Assembly: GCA_014360105.1 (NCBI GenBank)
Contig: JACIYD010000022.1
Location: forward strand, 1-11,349
Direction: 5' to 3'
Length of the DNA: 11,349 bases
Origin: Clostridia bacterium
Lineage (GTDB): Bacteria > Bacillota > DSM-521 > Neomoorellales > SLTJ01
The first letter of the stretch is position 1. Every line of letters begins with the position of its first letter. Position numbers and translations under genes: made by a program. This document shows, in pieces, positions 5,663-11,349 of the stretch. The notes beneath the pieces were generated by a model, which worked only from the letters and a program-made list of their open reading frames with translations, did no database searches and was not told where the DNA came from.

Positions 5663-6160
5663 ATGTTAACGCCCCTGGACATCCAGAACAAGGAATTCAA
5701 CCGTGGCTGGCGTGGTTACCGGGAGAGAGAAGTTAGGGCCTTCTTGGAGCAGATCGTCGATAGCTACCAGGAACTCTACCAGGAGAACCGAGAATTGCGT
5801 GAGCAGATCGCGCGTTTGGAACAGGTGTTAAAGAAGTATCAGGAATGGGAGGAAACCTTAAAGGAAACGCTGCTGTTAGCGCAGCGGGCCGCGGAGGAAA
5901 CCAGGCGCCAGGCCGAACGGGAAGGAACATTGATCCAGGAAGAGGCACGGCGCCGCGCGGAAGAAGTGATAAGCGCGGCCCGGGTCGAGGTAGAACGACT
6001 GCAGCAGCAGTACGAGGCTCTCCGGCAGCAGATGCTGGCCTTTCGCCGGCATTGGCAGGCGGTGTTGCAGGCGGAACTGGATACCTTGAGGGCGGTGGAG
6101 GGGGCGGAAATCGATGGTCCGTCTGCCGGTACAGGTGCAGCCGCGGGCCGGCCGGAATGA
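5663..6160 (+). CDS. divIVA: DivIVA-family septum/pole protein
   Basis: DivIVA recognises curved membrane at septa and poles, recruits division-site and chromosome-anchoring partners, and in spore formers helps polar septation. The 165-residue protein starts with the canonical MLTPLDIQNKEF, then GWRGYREREVRAFLEQI. The W16-R17 pair occupies the position of the membrane-inserting Phe17-Arg18 of Bacillus DivIVA. Residues about 28-145 are heptad-rich coiled coil (many Glu, Gln, Leu, Arg). The short tail is rich in Gly, Ala and Pro. ATG 5663 has GGAGGAG at 5645-5651, 11 nt upstream, a slightly long spacing; the frame is open to 5534 but the upstream part lacks family sequence. The end overlaps the next gene by 47 nt, implying co-translation. 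Confidence 0.93.
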   Translation: MLTPLDIQNKEFNRGWRGYREREVRAFLEQIVDSYQELYQENRELREQIARLEQVLKKYQEWEETLKETLLLAQRAAEETRRQAEREGTLIQEEARRRAEEVISAARVEVERLQQQYEALRQQMLAFRRHWQAVLQAELDTLRAVEGAEIDGPSAGTGAAAGRPE

Positions 6161-6380
6161 GGTTTGCGGTTGGGAAAACGGTGTGCTCAAGGTACGCGTT
6201 ACCGCGGCTCCGGCACAGGGGGAGGCAAACGAGGCCTGCCTGCGGGTGCTTGCTGCCTGGCTGGGTTTGCCCAGGAGCCGGCTCTGCCTGCTCTCCGGGC
6301 AGCGAAGCCGACGCAAGCTGGTAGGTGTGGTCGGCGTTTCTCCCGACGAGCTGCAGCGGCCGTTTCCGGCGGAGCGCTAA
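6114..6380 (+). CDS. DUF167 (YggU-family) protein
   Basis: An 88-residue protein of the DUF167/YggU family. Recognisable features are the N-terminal strand LPVQVQPRAGRNEVCGW, the core VRVTAAPAQGEANEACLRVL, then AAWLGLPRSRLCLLSGQRSR and KLVGVVGVSP. The A-P-A-x-G-x-A-N-x-A pattern and the SG-x-x-S/R-R-K segment are the family signature. Members are small alpha/beta proteins without an established function. ATG 6114 lies inside the end of divIVA (47-nt overlap in another frame), with the purine-rich GGAGGGGGCGGAAA at 6097-6110 as a possible ribosome binding site. In many Clostridia a DUF167 gene sits between divIVA and ileS, as here. A 253-nt spacer separates it from ileS. Confidence 0.9.
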   Translation: MVRLPVQVQPRAGRNEVCGWENGVLKVRVTAAPAQGEANEACLRVLAAWLGLPRSRLCLLSGQRSRRKLVGVVGVSPDELQRPFPAER

Positions 6381-6544
6381 CGGCGCGCCCCCATGGCGCC
6401 GCGGGAGCTAGTGGCCCTCCGTAGCCTTCGGCCGGACTTGCGCCCTCGCCCTCGCGAAAAGCTTGCTCGCCGTGATGCTCGGGTCTCTTGCTGAAAGCCA
6501 GAGACCGCCCGACAAAAGTGCGGATACGCCAGGCCGGCACGAGT
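6381..6544 (+). other. Spacer between the DUF167 gene and the ileS promoter
   Basis: No gene is recognised. The most notable element is a 7-bp hairpin, GGTCTCT (6482-6488) with AGAGACC (6500-6506), flanked by CGG and CCG that may extend it; no T-run follows on either strand, so it is a poor terminator. The stretch lacks the conserved T-box sequences (AGGGTGGNACCGCG type) often found upstream of ileS. Short CGCCCTCG repeats lie near 6441-6454. The reading frames here look like GC-rich chance ORFs. Confidence 0.45.
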
Positions 6545-6573
6545 TTGACTTCCCCCTTGGAAAAGAATATAAT
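6545..6573 (+). promoter_or_regulatory. Sigma-A promoter of ileS
   Basis: TTGACT (6545-6550) and a perfect TATAAT (6568-6573) are separated by exactly 17 nt, the best housekeeping promoter in the window. Transcription would begin near 6580, giving a leader of about 54 nt before the ileS start and making ileS the first gene of a new unit. Confidence 0.85.
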
Positions 6574-6584
6574 GGCCCCGAGGA

Positions 6585-6628
6585 CCGGGCCATATAAAAA
6601 TAGCAAAAAACGCGGCCCGGGGGTGATC
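6585..6628 (+). promoter_or_regulatory. ileS leader hairpin overlapping the ribosome binding site
   Basis: CCGGGCC (6585-6591) pairs perfectly with GGCCCGG (6614-6620) around a 22-nt, A-rich loop. The last two stem bases are the beginning of the Shine-Dalgarno GGGGGTGATC (6619-6628), which continues complementary to the 16S 3' end (GGTGATC) outside the stem. The hairpin therefore occupies nearly the whole leader. It may stabilise the mRNA end or modulate translation; there is no T-box. Confidence 0.5.
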
Positions 6629-6633
6629 ACAGC

Positions 6634-9414
6634 TTGGACTACAGTAAAACGGTAAATCTTCCCCAAACGGCTTTTCCCATGCGCGCCCAACTCCCCAAAC
6701 GCGAACCGGAATTCTTGCGTTTCTGGGAAGAAATCGACCTTTATCGCCGGGTTCAGGAGAAGAACGCCGGCAGGCCCAAGTTCATCCTGCACGACGGCCC
6801 GCCTTATGCCAACGGCGACATCCACCTGGGCACCACTCTGAACAAGGTCCTCAAGGACTTCATTGTCAAGTTTTACTCCATGGCGGGCTACGATGCCCCT
6901 TTTGTGCCGGGCTGGGATACCCATGGGCTCCCCATCGAGCAGCAGGCGATCAAGTATTTCGGCCTTGACCGCCGCTTGATGGACCCGGTAGACTTCCGCC
7001 GTTACTGCCGCGAGTACGCGCTCAAGTACGTAGAGATCCAGCGGGAACAGTTTAAGCGGCTGGGCGTGCGCGGTGACTGGGAGCATCCCTACCTTACGCT
7101 CGACCCGGCCTTCGAGGCGGAACAAATCGGCGTTTTTGGGATCATGGCGAAAAAGGGCTACATCTACCGGGGCCTGAAGCCGGTCTACTGGTGCACCGAG
7201 TGCCAGACGGCGCTGGCCGAGGCCGAGGTTGAATACGGCAGCGAGCGCTCGCCGTCGGTCTTTGTTAAGTTCCCCGTGCGCGAAGGCCGCGGTGTCCTGC
7301 CGGCAGAAGAGGCTTCGGTGGTCATCTGGACCACCACTCCCTGGACGCTGCCGGCCAACCTCGCCATTGCCCTTCACCCCGACTACGCCTACGTCCTGGT
7401 GGCGACCAACGGGGAAAAGCTGCTGATGGCGGAGGCCTTGTGGGAGGGTGTAATGCACACTGTGGGCCGCCCGGGCAAGGTGGTTGCCCGGTTTATCGGG
7501 CATGAGCTGGAAGGAGTGCGCTGCCGCCACCCGTTTTTCGCGCGGGATAGCCTGGTCATTCTGGGGGAAATCGTAACCCTCGACCAGGGTACCGGCTGTG
7601 TGCACATCGCTCCGGGTCACGGTCTGGAGGACTACGAACTGGGTCAGCGCTATGGTCTGGAGGTTCTTTCCCCGGTAGACGACGGCGGTCGGTTTACAGC
7701 CGAGGCTGGGGAGTGGCAGGGGCTTTTCTATGCCGAGGCCAACGGCGCGATCATCGCCCGACTTAAGGAGAAAGGTCTCTTACTGCACGACGATACCATC
7801 GAGCACCAGTACCCCCATTGTTGGCGTTGCAAACAGCCGGTTCTTTTCCGGGCAACGGAGCAATGGTTCGCCTCGGTTGACGGCTTCCGCCGGCAAGCCC
7901 TGGCCGCCGTTGCCGGCGTGACCTGGCTCCCGGAATGGGGTCAGGAACGCATGAGCCAGATGATCGCCGAACGGGGCGACTGGTGTATTTCCCGCCAGCG
8001 GACGTGGGGGGTTCCCATTCCCATCTTCTATTGCCAGGCCTGCGGGAAACCGATTATGGAAGAGGAAACGGTAAACCACGTGCGGGAGCTCATTCGCGCC
8101 CACGGTTCCGACATCTGGTTCCGCGAAACTGCGGCGGCACTCCTGCCGCCCGGTTACCGCTGTCCTGCCTGCGGCGCCGCCTCTTTCCGCAAGGAAAACG
8201 ATATCATGGACGTCTGGTTCGACTCCGGTTGTAGCCACGTGGCCGTGCTGGAACCCCGACCGGAACTCGCCTGGCCGGCAGACGTCTACCTCGAGGGTAG
8301 CGACCAGTACCGTGGCTGGTTCAATTCCTCCCTCTGTACGGCGGTGGCAACACGCGGGGTGGCACCCTATCGCACGGTCCTGAGCCACGGCTACGTGGTG
8401 GACGAAGAGGGCCGGAAGATGTCCAAGTCTCTCGGCAACGGCATCGAACCAGGCGAGGTGATCGAGGAACTGGGTGCCGACGTCCTGCGGCTCTGGGTGG
8501 CGTCGGCCGATTACCGGCGGGACGTGGCCGCCTCGCCTAAGATCTTCCAGCAAATGGCGGACGCCTACCGGAAGATCCGCAACACCTTCCGTTTTCTGCT
8601 GGGCAACCTGGCCGACTTTGACCCGGTGCGGCACAGGGTGGCAGTGACGGAAATGGAAGAGATCGACCGCTTCATCCTCCTGCGGCTCCAGCATCTGGTG
8701 CAGCGGGTTACGGCCGCCTATCGGCGGTACGAGTTCCACCAGGTTTATCGGGCAATTTACCAGTTTTGCGTGCTTGACTTAAGCGCTTTTTACCTCGATG
8801 TCTTGAAAGACCGCCTTTACTGTGAGGCGGCGCATAGCCGGGAACGCCGTTCGGCACAGACGGCCCTTTATGAACTTGCCCATGTGCTAGTACGGTTGCT
8901 CGTCCCGATCCTCGCCTTTACCACCGAGGAGATCTGGCAGCACCTGCCCCACCTTCCGGGGGAGCCGGCAAGCGTCCAGCTCACCTCCTGGCCGGCGGTC
9001 AGGGAAGAGTACCTCGATACCGCTCTGGAAACCCGCTGGGAGAAAATCATGGCCGTGCGGGAAGAAGTGAACAAGGCCATGGAAGAGGCGAGACAGCAAA
9101 AGCTGGTACAGCATTCCTCGCAGGCGGCCGTGGACCTCTATGCCGAGGACGGACTCTTCTCCTTTCTGGAGAGTGTCCGCGAACTGCTGCCGGCCGCTTT
9201 TATCGTCTCCCAAGTGGAGGTTCACCGCGGGCGGCCGCCGGAGACATCGGGAAGGGGCGCGTCAGAACCGGCGGGGCCCTGGGTGGTGATCCGGCCGGCG
9301 CCGGGACGGCGCTGCGCCCGCTGCTGGCTTTATACGCCGGAAGTAGGAACGGATGCGCGTTACCCGGAGGTTTGTCCGCGCTGCGCGCGGGTGCTGGCGC
9401 GCATATCGGCCTAG
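6634..9414 (+). CDS. ileS: Isoleucyl-tRNA synthetase (bacterial type 1)
   Basis: Charges tRNA-Ile with isoleucine and edits misactivated valine. 926 residues, normal for bacterial type 1 enzymes. Visible motifs: LHDGPPYANGDIHLG with the HIGH element reading HLGT at 64-67; the CP1 editing domain with WTTTPWTLPAN (232-242) and GTGCVHIAPGHG (319-330) followed by D333, the editing Asp; an internal zinc knuckle C467, C470, C510, C513; DVWFDSGCSH; the KMSKS loop at 595-599; and a C-terminal zinc finger C894, C897, C914, C917. The start is TTG 6634, set by GGGGGTGATC just upstream and by alignment with MDFKDTL-type N-termini. It has its own sigma-A promoter. The Thr in place of the second His of HIGH is notable, but otherwise the protein looks complete and active. 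Confidence 0.97.
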   Translation: MDYSKTVNLPQTAFPMRAQLPKREPEFLRFWEEIDLYRRVQEKNAGRPKFILHDGPPYANGDIHLGTTLNKVLKDFIVKFYSMAGYDAPFVPGWDTHGLPIEQQAIKYFGLDRRLMDPVDFRRYCREYALKYVEIQREQFKRLGVRGDWEHPYLTLDPAFEAEQIGVFGIMAKKGYIYRGLKPVYWCTECQTALAEAEVEYGSERSPSVFVKFPVREGRGVLPAEEASVVIWTTTPWTLPANLAIALHPDYAYVLVATNGEKLLMAEALWEGVMHTVGRPGKVVARFIGHELEGVRCRHPFFARDSLVILGEIVTLDQGTGCVHIAPGHGLEDYELGQRYGLEVLSPVDDGGRFTAEAGEWQGLFYAEANGAIIARLKEKGLLLHDDTIEHQYPHCWRCKQPVLFRATEQWFASVDGFRRQALAAVAGVTWLPEWGQERMSQMIAERGDWCISRQRTWGVPIPIFYCQACGKPIMEEETVNHVRELIRAHGSDIWFRETAAALLPPGYRCPACGAASFRKENDIMDVWFDSGCSHVAVLEPRPELAWPADVYLEGSDQYRGWFNSSLCTAVATRGVAPYRTVLSHGYVVDEEGRKMSKSLGNGIEPGEVIEELGADVLRLWVASADYRRDVAASPKIFQQMADAYRKIRNTFRFLLGNLADFDPVRHRVAVTEMEEIDRFILLRLQHLVQRVTAAYRRYEFHQVYRAIYQFCVLDLSAFYLDVLKDRLYCEAAHSRERRSAQTALYELAHVLVRLLVPILAFTTEEIWQHLPHLPGEPASVQLTSWPAVREEYLDTALETRWEKIMAVREEVNKAMEEARQQKLVQHSSQAAVDLYAEDGLFSFLESVRELLPAAFIVSQVEVHRGRPPETSGRGASEPAGPWVVIRPAPGRRCARCWLYTPEVGTDARYPEVCPRCARVLARISA

Positions 9415-9439
9415 GCAAGCGCTATACTAAGGTTGGTGA

Positions 9440-9766
9440 TTGCTGCTTGCCGAGGTGCTGCCAGGGGTGCAGAAGAAGCGCGACCCAGAAGCGGACCTGG
9501 CCGATCTGACCGATAAGGTCGAGGCGTTGGCGCAACACTTGGCGCGCCGCGAAGAAATCGTGGTCGGCGACCTGCTGCACCGTCCGCGTCGCCTGATTTA
9601 CGTCAATTTTGTCGCCGGTCTGGCACGGGGTCTGGGAATGGCGGTGGGCTTTGCCTTGCTCGGCGCTCTGCTGGTTTATCTCTTGCGCCTGCTCGTGCTT
9701 CTTAACCTTCCCGGCATCAGCAGTTTCATCGCCACAATCATTCGCCTGGTGCGGCAGGAGCTCTGA
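9440..9766 (+). CDS. DUF5665-family small membrane protein
   Basis: A 108-residue protein. Residues 1-40 are a charged, helical segment with heptad character (LADLTDKVEALAQHLARREE). The family core follows: LLHRPRRLIYVNFVAGLARG, LGMAVGFALLGALLVYLL and LNLPGISSFIATIIRLV, giving one or two membrane segments between about residues 54 and 102. This arrangement matches DUF5665, found in spore-forming Firmicutes, with no known function. TTG 9440 is preceded by AAGGTTGGTGAT (9429-9440), a usable ribosome binding site, and lies 25 nt after the ileS stop, so it is probably co-transcribed with ileS. The family name is from recognition of the core pattern, not a search. Confidence 0.8.
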   Translation: MLLAEVLPGVQKKRDPEADLADLTDKVEALAQHLARREEIVVGDLLHRPRRLIYVNFVAGLARGLGMAVGFALLGALLVYLLRLLVLLNLPGISSFIATIIRLVRQEL

Positions 9767-9801
9767 GTGAGCTCCGGCTGCCGGGTGCAGGAGGGACAAC
9801 G

Positions 9802-10491
9802 GTGGAGGAAGGCGAGCGTGGCTACTTTGTCCGGCGGTTGCAGGAGCTGGTCACGCAGTTGAAGGGGCAGTTAGAGCAGTTGGACAAGGGTTTGGGTCAG
9901 AGCGCGCGCGAAGCGTTGCAGGAACTGGCGAGCTACGACAACCACCCGGGCGACCTGGGCAGCGAGGTCTTTGAGCGGAGCAAGGACCTGGCGCTACGCG
10001 ACCAGTTGCAGCGCCGTTTACAGGCAGTGCGGCAGGCGCTGGCGCGCGTGGAAGCGGGGACCTATGGCTATTGCCAGCGGTGCGGGCAGCCCGTGGAAAA
10101 GGGCCGTCTGGAAGCGCTGCCCGAGACCGCCTGGTGCCTGGCTTGCCGCCAGGTGGTTGAAGCAGCCCGCGGCCATCGTCGGCGGCCGGTGGAAGAAGAG
10201 GTGATCGTCCCGCCGTTCGGCGGGCTTTACGGCCAGGGAGCGCGACCCGGGGAAGAAGCGGCCTACGACGGTGAGGACGCCTGGCAGGAGGTAGCCCGCT
10301 ACGGTACGTCGGAAACGGTGGCAGACGTGCCGGGCAGCCGGGAGTACCCTCGTGTCTACAGCGATTGGGATGAGGAGCGGGGGGCGGTGGAAGCGATAGA
10401 CGCCTTGCCGTACTGCCGCGACGACGAAAGCGGGATGCTCTACACCGATTATACTCGCGCCGACGACGAAGGAAGACCGCGGCGGCGCTAG
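9802..10491 (+). CDS. TraR/DksA-type zinc-finger protein, YteA family
   Basis: A 229-residue member of the TraR/DksA C4 zinc-finger group in the YteA sporulation-associated branch. The N-terminal 80 residues are a coiled coil (LVTQLKGQLEQLDKGLGQ, then DNHPGDLGSEVFERSKDLAL at about 46-65, a YteA hallmark). The zinc site is C91-x2-C94 and C112-x2-C115 (YGYCQRCGQPVEKGRL to WCLAC). The acidic C-terminal half, about 115 residues, includes VIVPPFGGLYG and a terminal LPYCRDDESGMLYTDY, typical of YteA-like proteins and absent from DksA. DksA relatives act in the RNA polymerase secondary channel; whether YteA does so is unproven. GTG 9802 follows AGGAGGG (9789-9795) at 6 nt. It lies 35 nt after the DUF5665 gene and 16 nt before thiD. 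Confidence 0.9.
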   Translation: MEEGERGYFVRRLQELVTQLKGQLEQLDKGLGQSAREALQELASYDNHPGDLGSEVFERSKDLALRDQLQRRLQAVRQALARVEAGTYGYCQRCGQPVEKGRLEALPETAWCLACRQVVEAARGHRRRPVEEEVIVPPFGGLYGQGARPGEEAAYDGEDAWQEVARYGTSETVADVPGSREYPRVYSDWDEERGAVEAIDALPYCRDDESGMLYTDYTRADDEGRPRRR

Positions 10492-10507
10492 GGAGAGGGG
10501 GAGGGTC

Positions 10508-11314
10508 GTGCGGCGGGTAATGACCATCGCGGGCTCCGATTCCGGCGGTGGCGCCGGGATTGAGGCCGACTTAAAGACTTTTGCCGCTATCGGCGTCTAC
10601 GGCACGGTGGCCCTTACCGCCGTTACCGCCCAGAACACGGTGGGTGTACGCGCCGTGCACTACCTGCCGCCGGCCATGGTGCGTGCCCAGATTGAGGCGG
10701 TCCTGGAGGATATCGGTAGCGATGCGGCCAAAACGGGGATGCTCGGCGAGGCGGCGATTGTCGAAGCGGTGGCCGAGGTACTCTCCCGGGCGCGGCTGCC
10801 TTACCTGGTGGTCGATCCGGTGATGGTGGCCAAAAGCGGCGCGCCGTTGCTTGCCCCCGAGGCGGCGGCCGTGTTGCGGGGACGTTTGCTTCCTCTGGCC
10901 ACCGTCGTAACGCCGAACGTGCCGGAACTGTCGCAATTGACCGGACGGGCCATCCGCAATGAAGAAGAGCTTAAAGAAGCCGCCGCCGCTCTGTGGCAGA
11001 GTACGGGTGTTAAATACGTGCTGGCCAAAGGCGGCCACCTCTCCGGCCCCGAAGCGGTCGATTGGCTCTACGACGGCCGGAACTTTCTTGCTTTTCGCCG
11101 ACCGCGCCTGGCCGCACGGCATACCCACGGCACCGGCTGCACGCTCGCGGCGGCGCTCGCCGCCTACCTGGCCAAGGGGCTGGCGATAACGGCAGCGGTC
11201 GAGCAGGCCAAAGAATTGGTGAGCCGGGCGATTGCGGGCGCGTTTGCGCTCGGCCGGGGATGCGGCCCCGTTAACCCCCTGGCGGTCTTGGGAAGCGCCT
11301 CTCTAAGGGGGTGA
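10508..11314 (+). CDS. thiD: Hydroxymethylpyrimidine/phosphomethylpyrimidine kinase
   Basis: ThiD phosphorylates HMP to HMP-P and then HMP-PP in thiamine synthesis or salvage. 268 residues, ribokinase fold. Motifs: [19 protein letters not shown] (8-25) for substrate and dimer contacts; [12 protein letters not shown] (36-47); KTGMLG (75-80); [11 protein letters not shown] (101-111); VVTPNVPEL (133-141); KGGH (174-177); and the anion-hole and catalytic segment HTHGTGCT (205-212) with C211. GTG 10508 follows a purine-rich GGGAGAGGGGGAGGG (10491-10505), 16 nt after the yteA-type stop, so it is probably translated from the same transcript. No other thi gene and no TPP riboswitch is visible. A pyridoxal kinase of the same superfamily is the alternative, but the N-terminal [10 protein letters not shown] favours ThiD. 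Confidence 0.93.
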   Translation: MRRVMTIAGSDSGGGAGIEADLKTFAAIGVYGTVALTAVTAQNTVGVRAVHYLPPAMVRAQIEAVLEDIGSDAAKTGMLGEAAIVEAVAEVLSRARLPYLVVDPVMVAKSGAPLLAPEAAAVLRGRLLPLATVVTPNVPELSQLTGRAIRNEEELKEAAAALWQSTGVKYVLAKGGHLSGPEAVDWLYDGRNFLAFRRPRLAARHTHGTGCTLAAALAAYLAKGLAITAAVEQAKELVSRAIAGAFALGRGCGPVNPLAVLGSASLRG

Positions 11315-11319
11315 GCGGG

Positions 11320-11349
11320 TTGCTGCCGATCGCAGCCTGCACCTTGCTC
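11320..11349 (+). CDS. Start of a downstream gene (truncated by window end)
   Basis: Ten codons are visible from TTG 11320 (MLPIAACTLL) to the end of the window. GGGGGTGAG (11308-11316) overlaps the thiD stop and serves as ribosome binding site at ordinary spacing. The hydrophobic start could be a signal or membrane segment. In related genomes lspA (prolipoprotein signal peptidase) often follows the yteA-type gene, so lspA is a reasonable guess from order alone; ten residues cannot confirm it. Confidence 0.4.
   Translation, partial: MLPIAACTLL

Noticed and set aside
6482..6506. Hairpin GGTCTCT/AGAGACC as a terminator
   Set aside because: No T-run follows on either strand, so it does not qualify as a rho-independent terminator.
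6381..6633. T-box riboswitch upstream of ileS
   Set aside because: I looked for the conserved AGGGTGGNACCGCG-type T-box sequence and an antiterminator/terminator pair and saw neither.
6199..7620. Long minus-strand ORF (473 codons) running from ileS into the DUF167 gene
   Set aside because: It lies antisense to ileS and the DUF167 gene, shows no recognisable domain, and has the composition expected of a GC-rich shadow frame.
7780..8739. Minus-strand ORF (319 codons) antisense to ileS
   Set aside because: It is entirely opposite conserved IleRS motifs, with no family signature and no ribosome binding site that stands out.
1..11349. CRISPR array or tandem-repeat array
   Set aside because: No regularly spaced direct repeats were seen; only short hairpins and low-complexity GC-rich runs occur.

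Overview
The window looks like a piece of the chromosome of a GC-rich, endospore-forming member of the Clostridia, of the Moorella / Desulfotomaculum / Peptococcaceae kind. The evidence is the sporulation genes (sigG, spoIIR, ylmC/ymxH type, yteA type) next to the Firmicute division cluster (ylmE, sepF, ylmG/yggT, divIVA, ileS), with consistently high GC and frequent GTG or TTG starts. The genus is inferred from protein resemblance and gene order only. All recognised genes are on the + strand.

Layout. (1) 1-261: the 3' end of a group II intron (end of the reverse transcriptase/maturase frame, then domains V and VI), very probably class C, ending just before a forespore-type promoter. (2) 264-1786: sigG and spoIIR, 39 nt apart, probably one forespore transcript. 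(3) 1791-2895: a ylmC/ymxH-type PRC-barrel gene with its own candidate promoter, then a membrane-anchored HlyD-like protein. (4) 2896-3190: a GC-rich, hairpin-rich stretch without a gene. (5) 3191-6380: ylmE, sepF, proC, ylmG/yggT, divIVA and a DUF167 (YggU) gene, interrupted by a structured 192-nt gap before divIVA. (6) 6381-6633: a spacer ending in a good sigma-A promoter and a short hairpin leader. (7) 6634-11314: ileS, a DUF5665 membrane protein, a yteA-type zinc-finger gene and thiD. (8) 11320-end: the first ten codons of another gene.

How the parts fit. SigG and SpoIIR act in the forespore: SpoIIR signals activation of sigma-E in the mother cell, and SigG drives late forespore expression. 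SepF, YggT and DivIVA belong to septum placement and assembly, DivIVA also having a role in polar chromosome anchoring during sporulation. YlmE (PLP homeostasis), ProC (proline) and IleS are housekeeping genes often embedded in this cluster. Two genes common in the Bacillus version, ylmD and ylmH, are absent, and gene-less structured gaps lie where they might be expected.

No single feature is clearly a new defence or mobile system. The most unusual signals are at the RNA level: a hairpin between a strong distal Shine-Dalgarno sequence and the sepF start; a 21-bp imperfect hairpin overlapping a possible 41-codon ORF upstream of divIVA; a compact ileS leader with no T-box, whose stem includes the edge of the ribosome binding site; and the intron ending 2 bp before the sigG promoter. 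I saw no CRISPR array, tRNA, rRNA or convincing rho-independent terminator.
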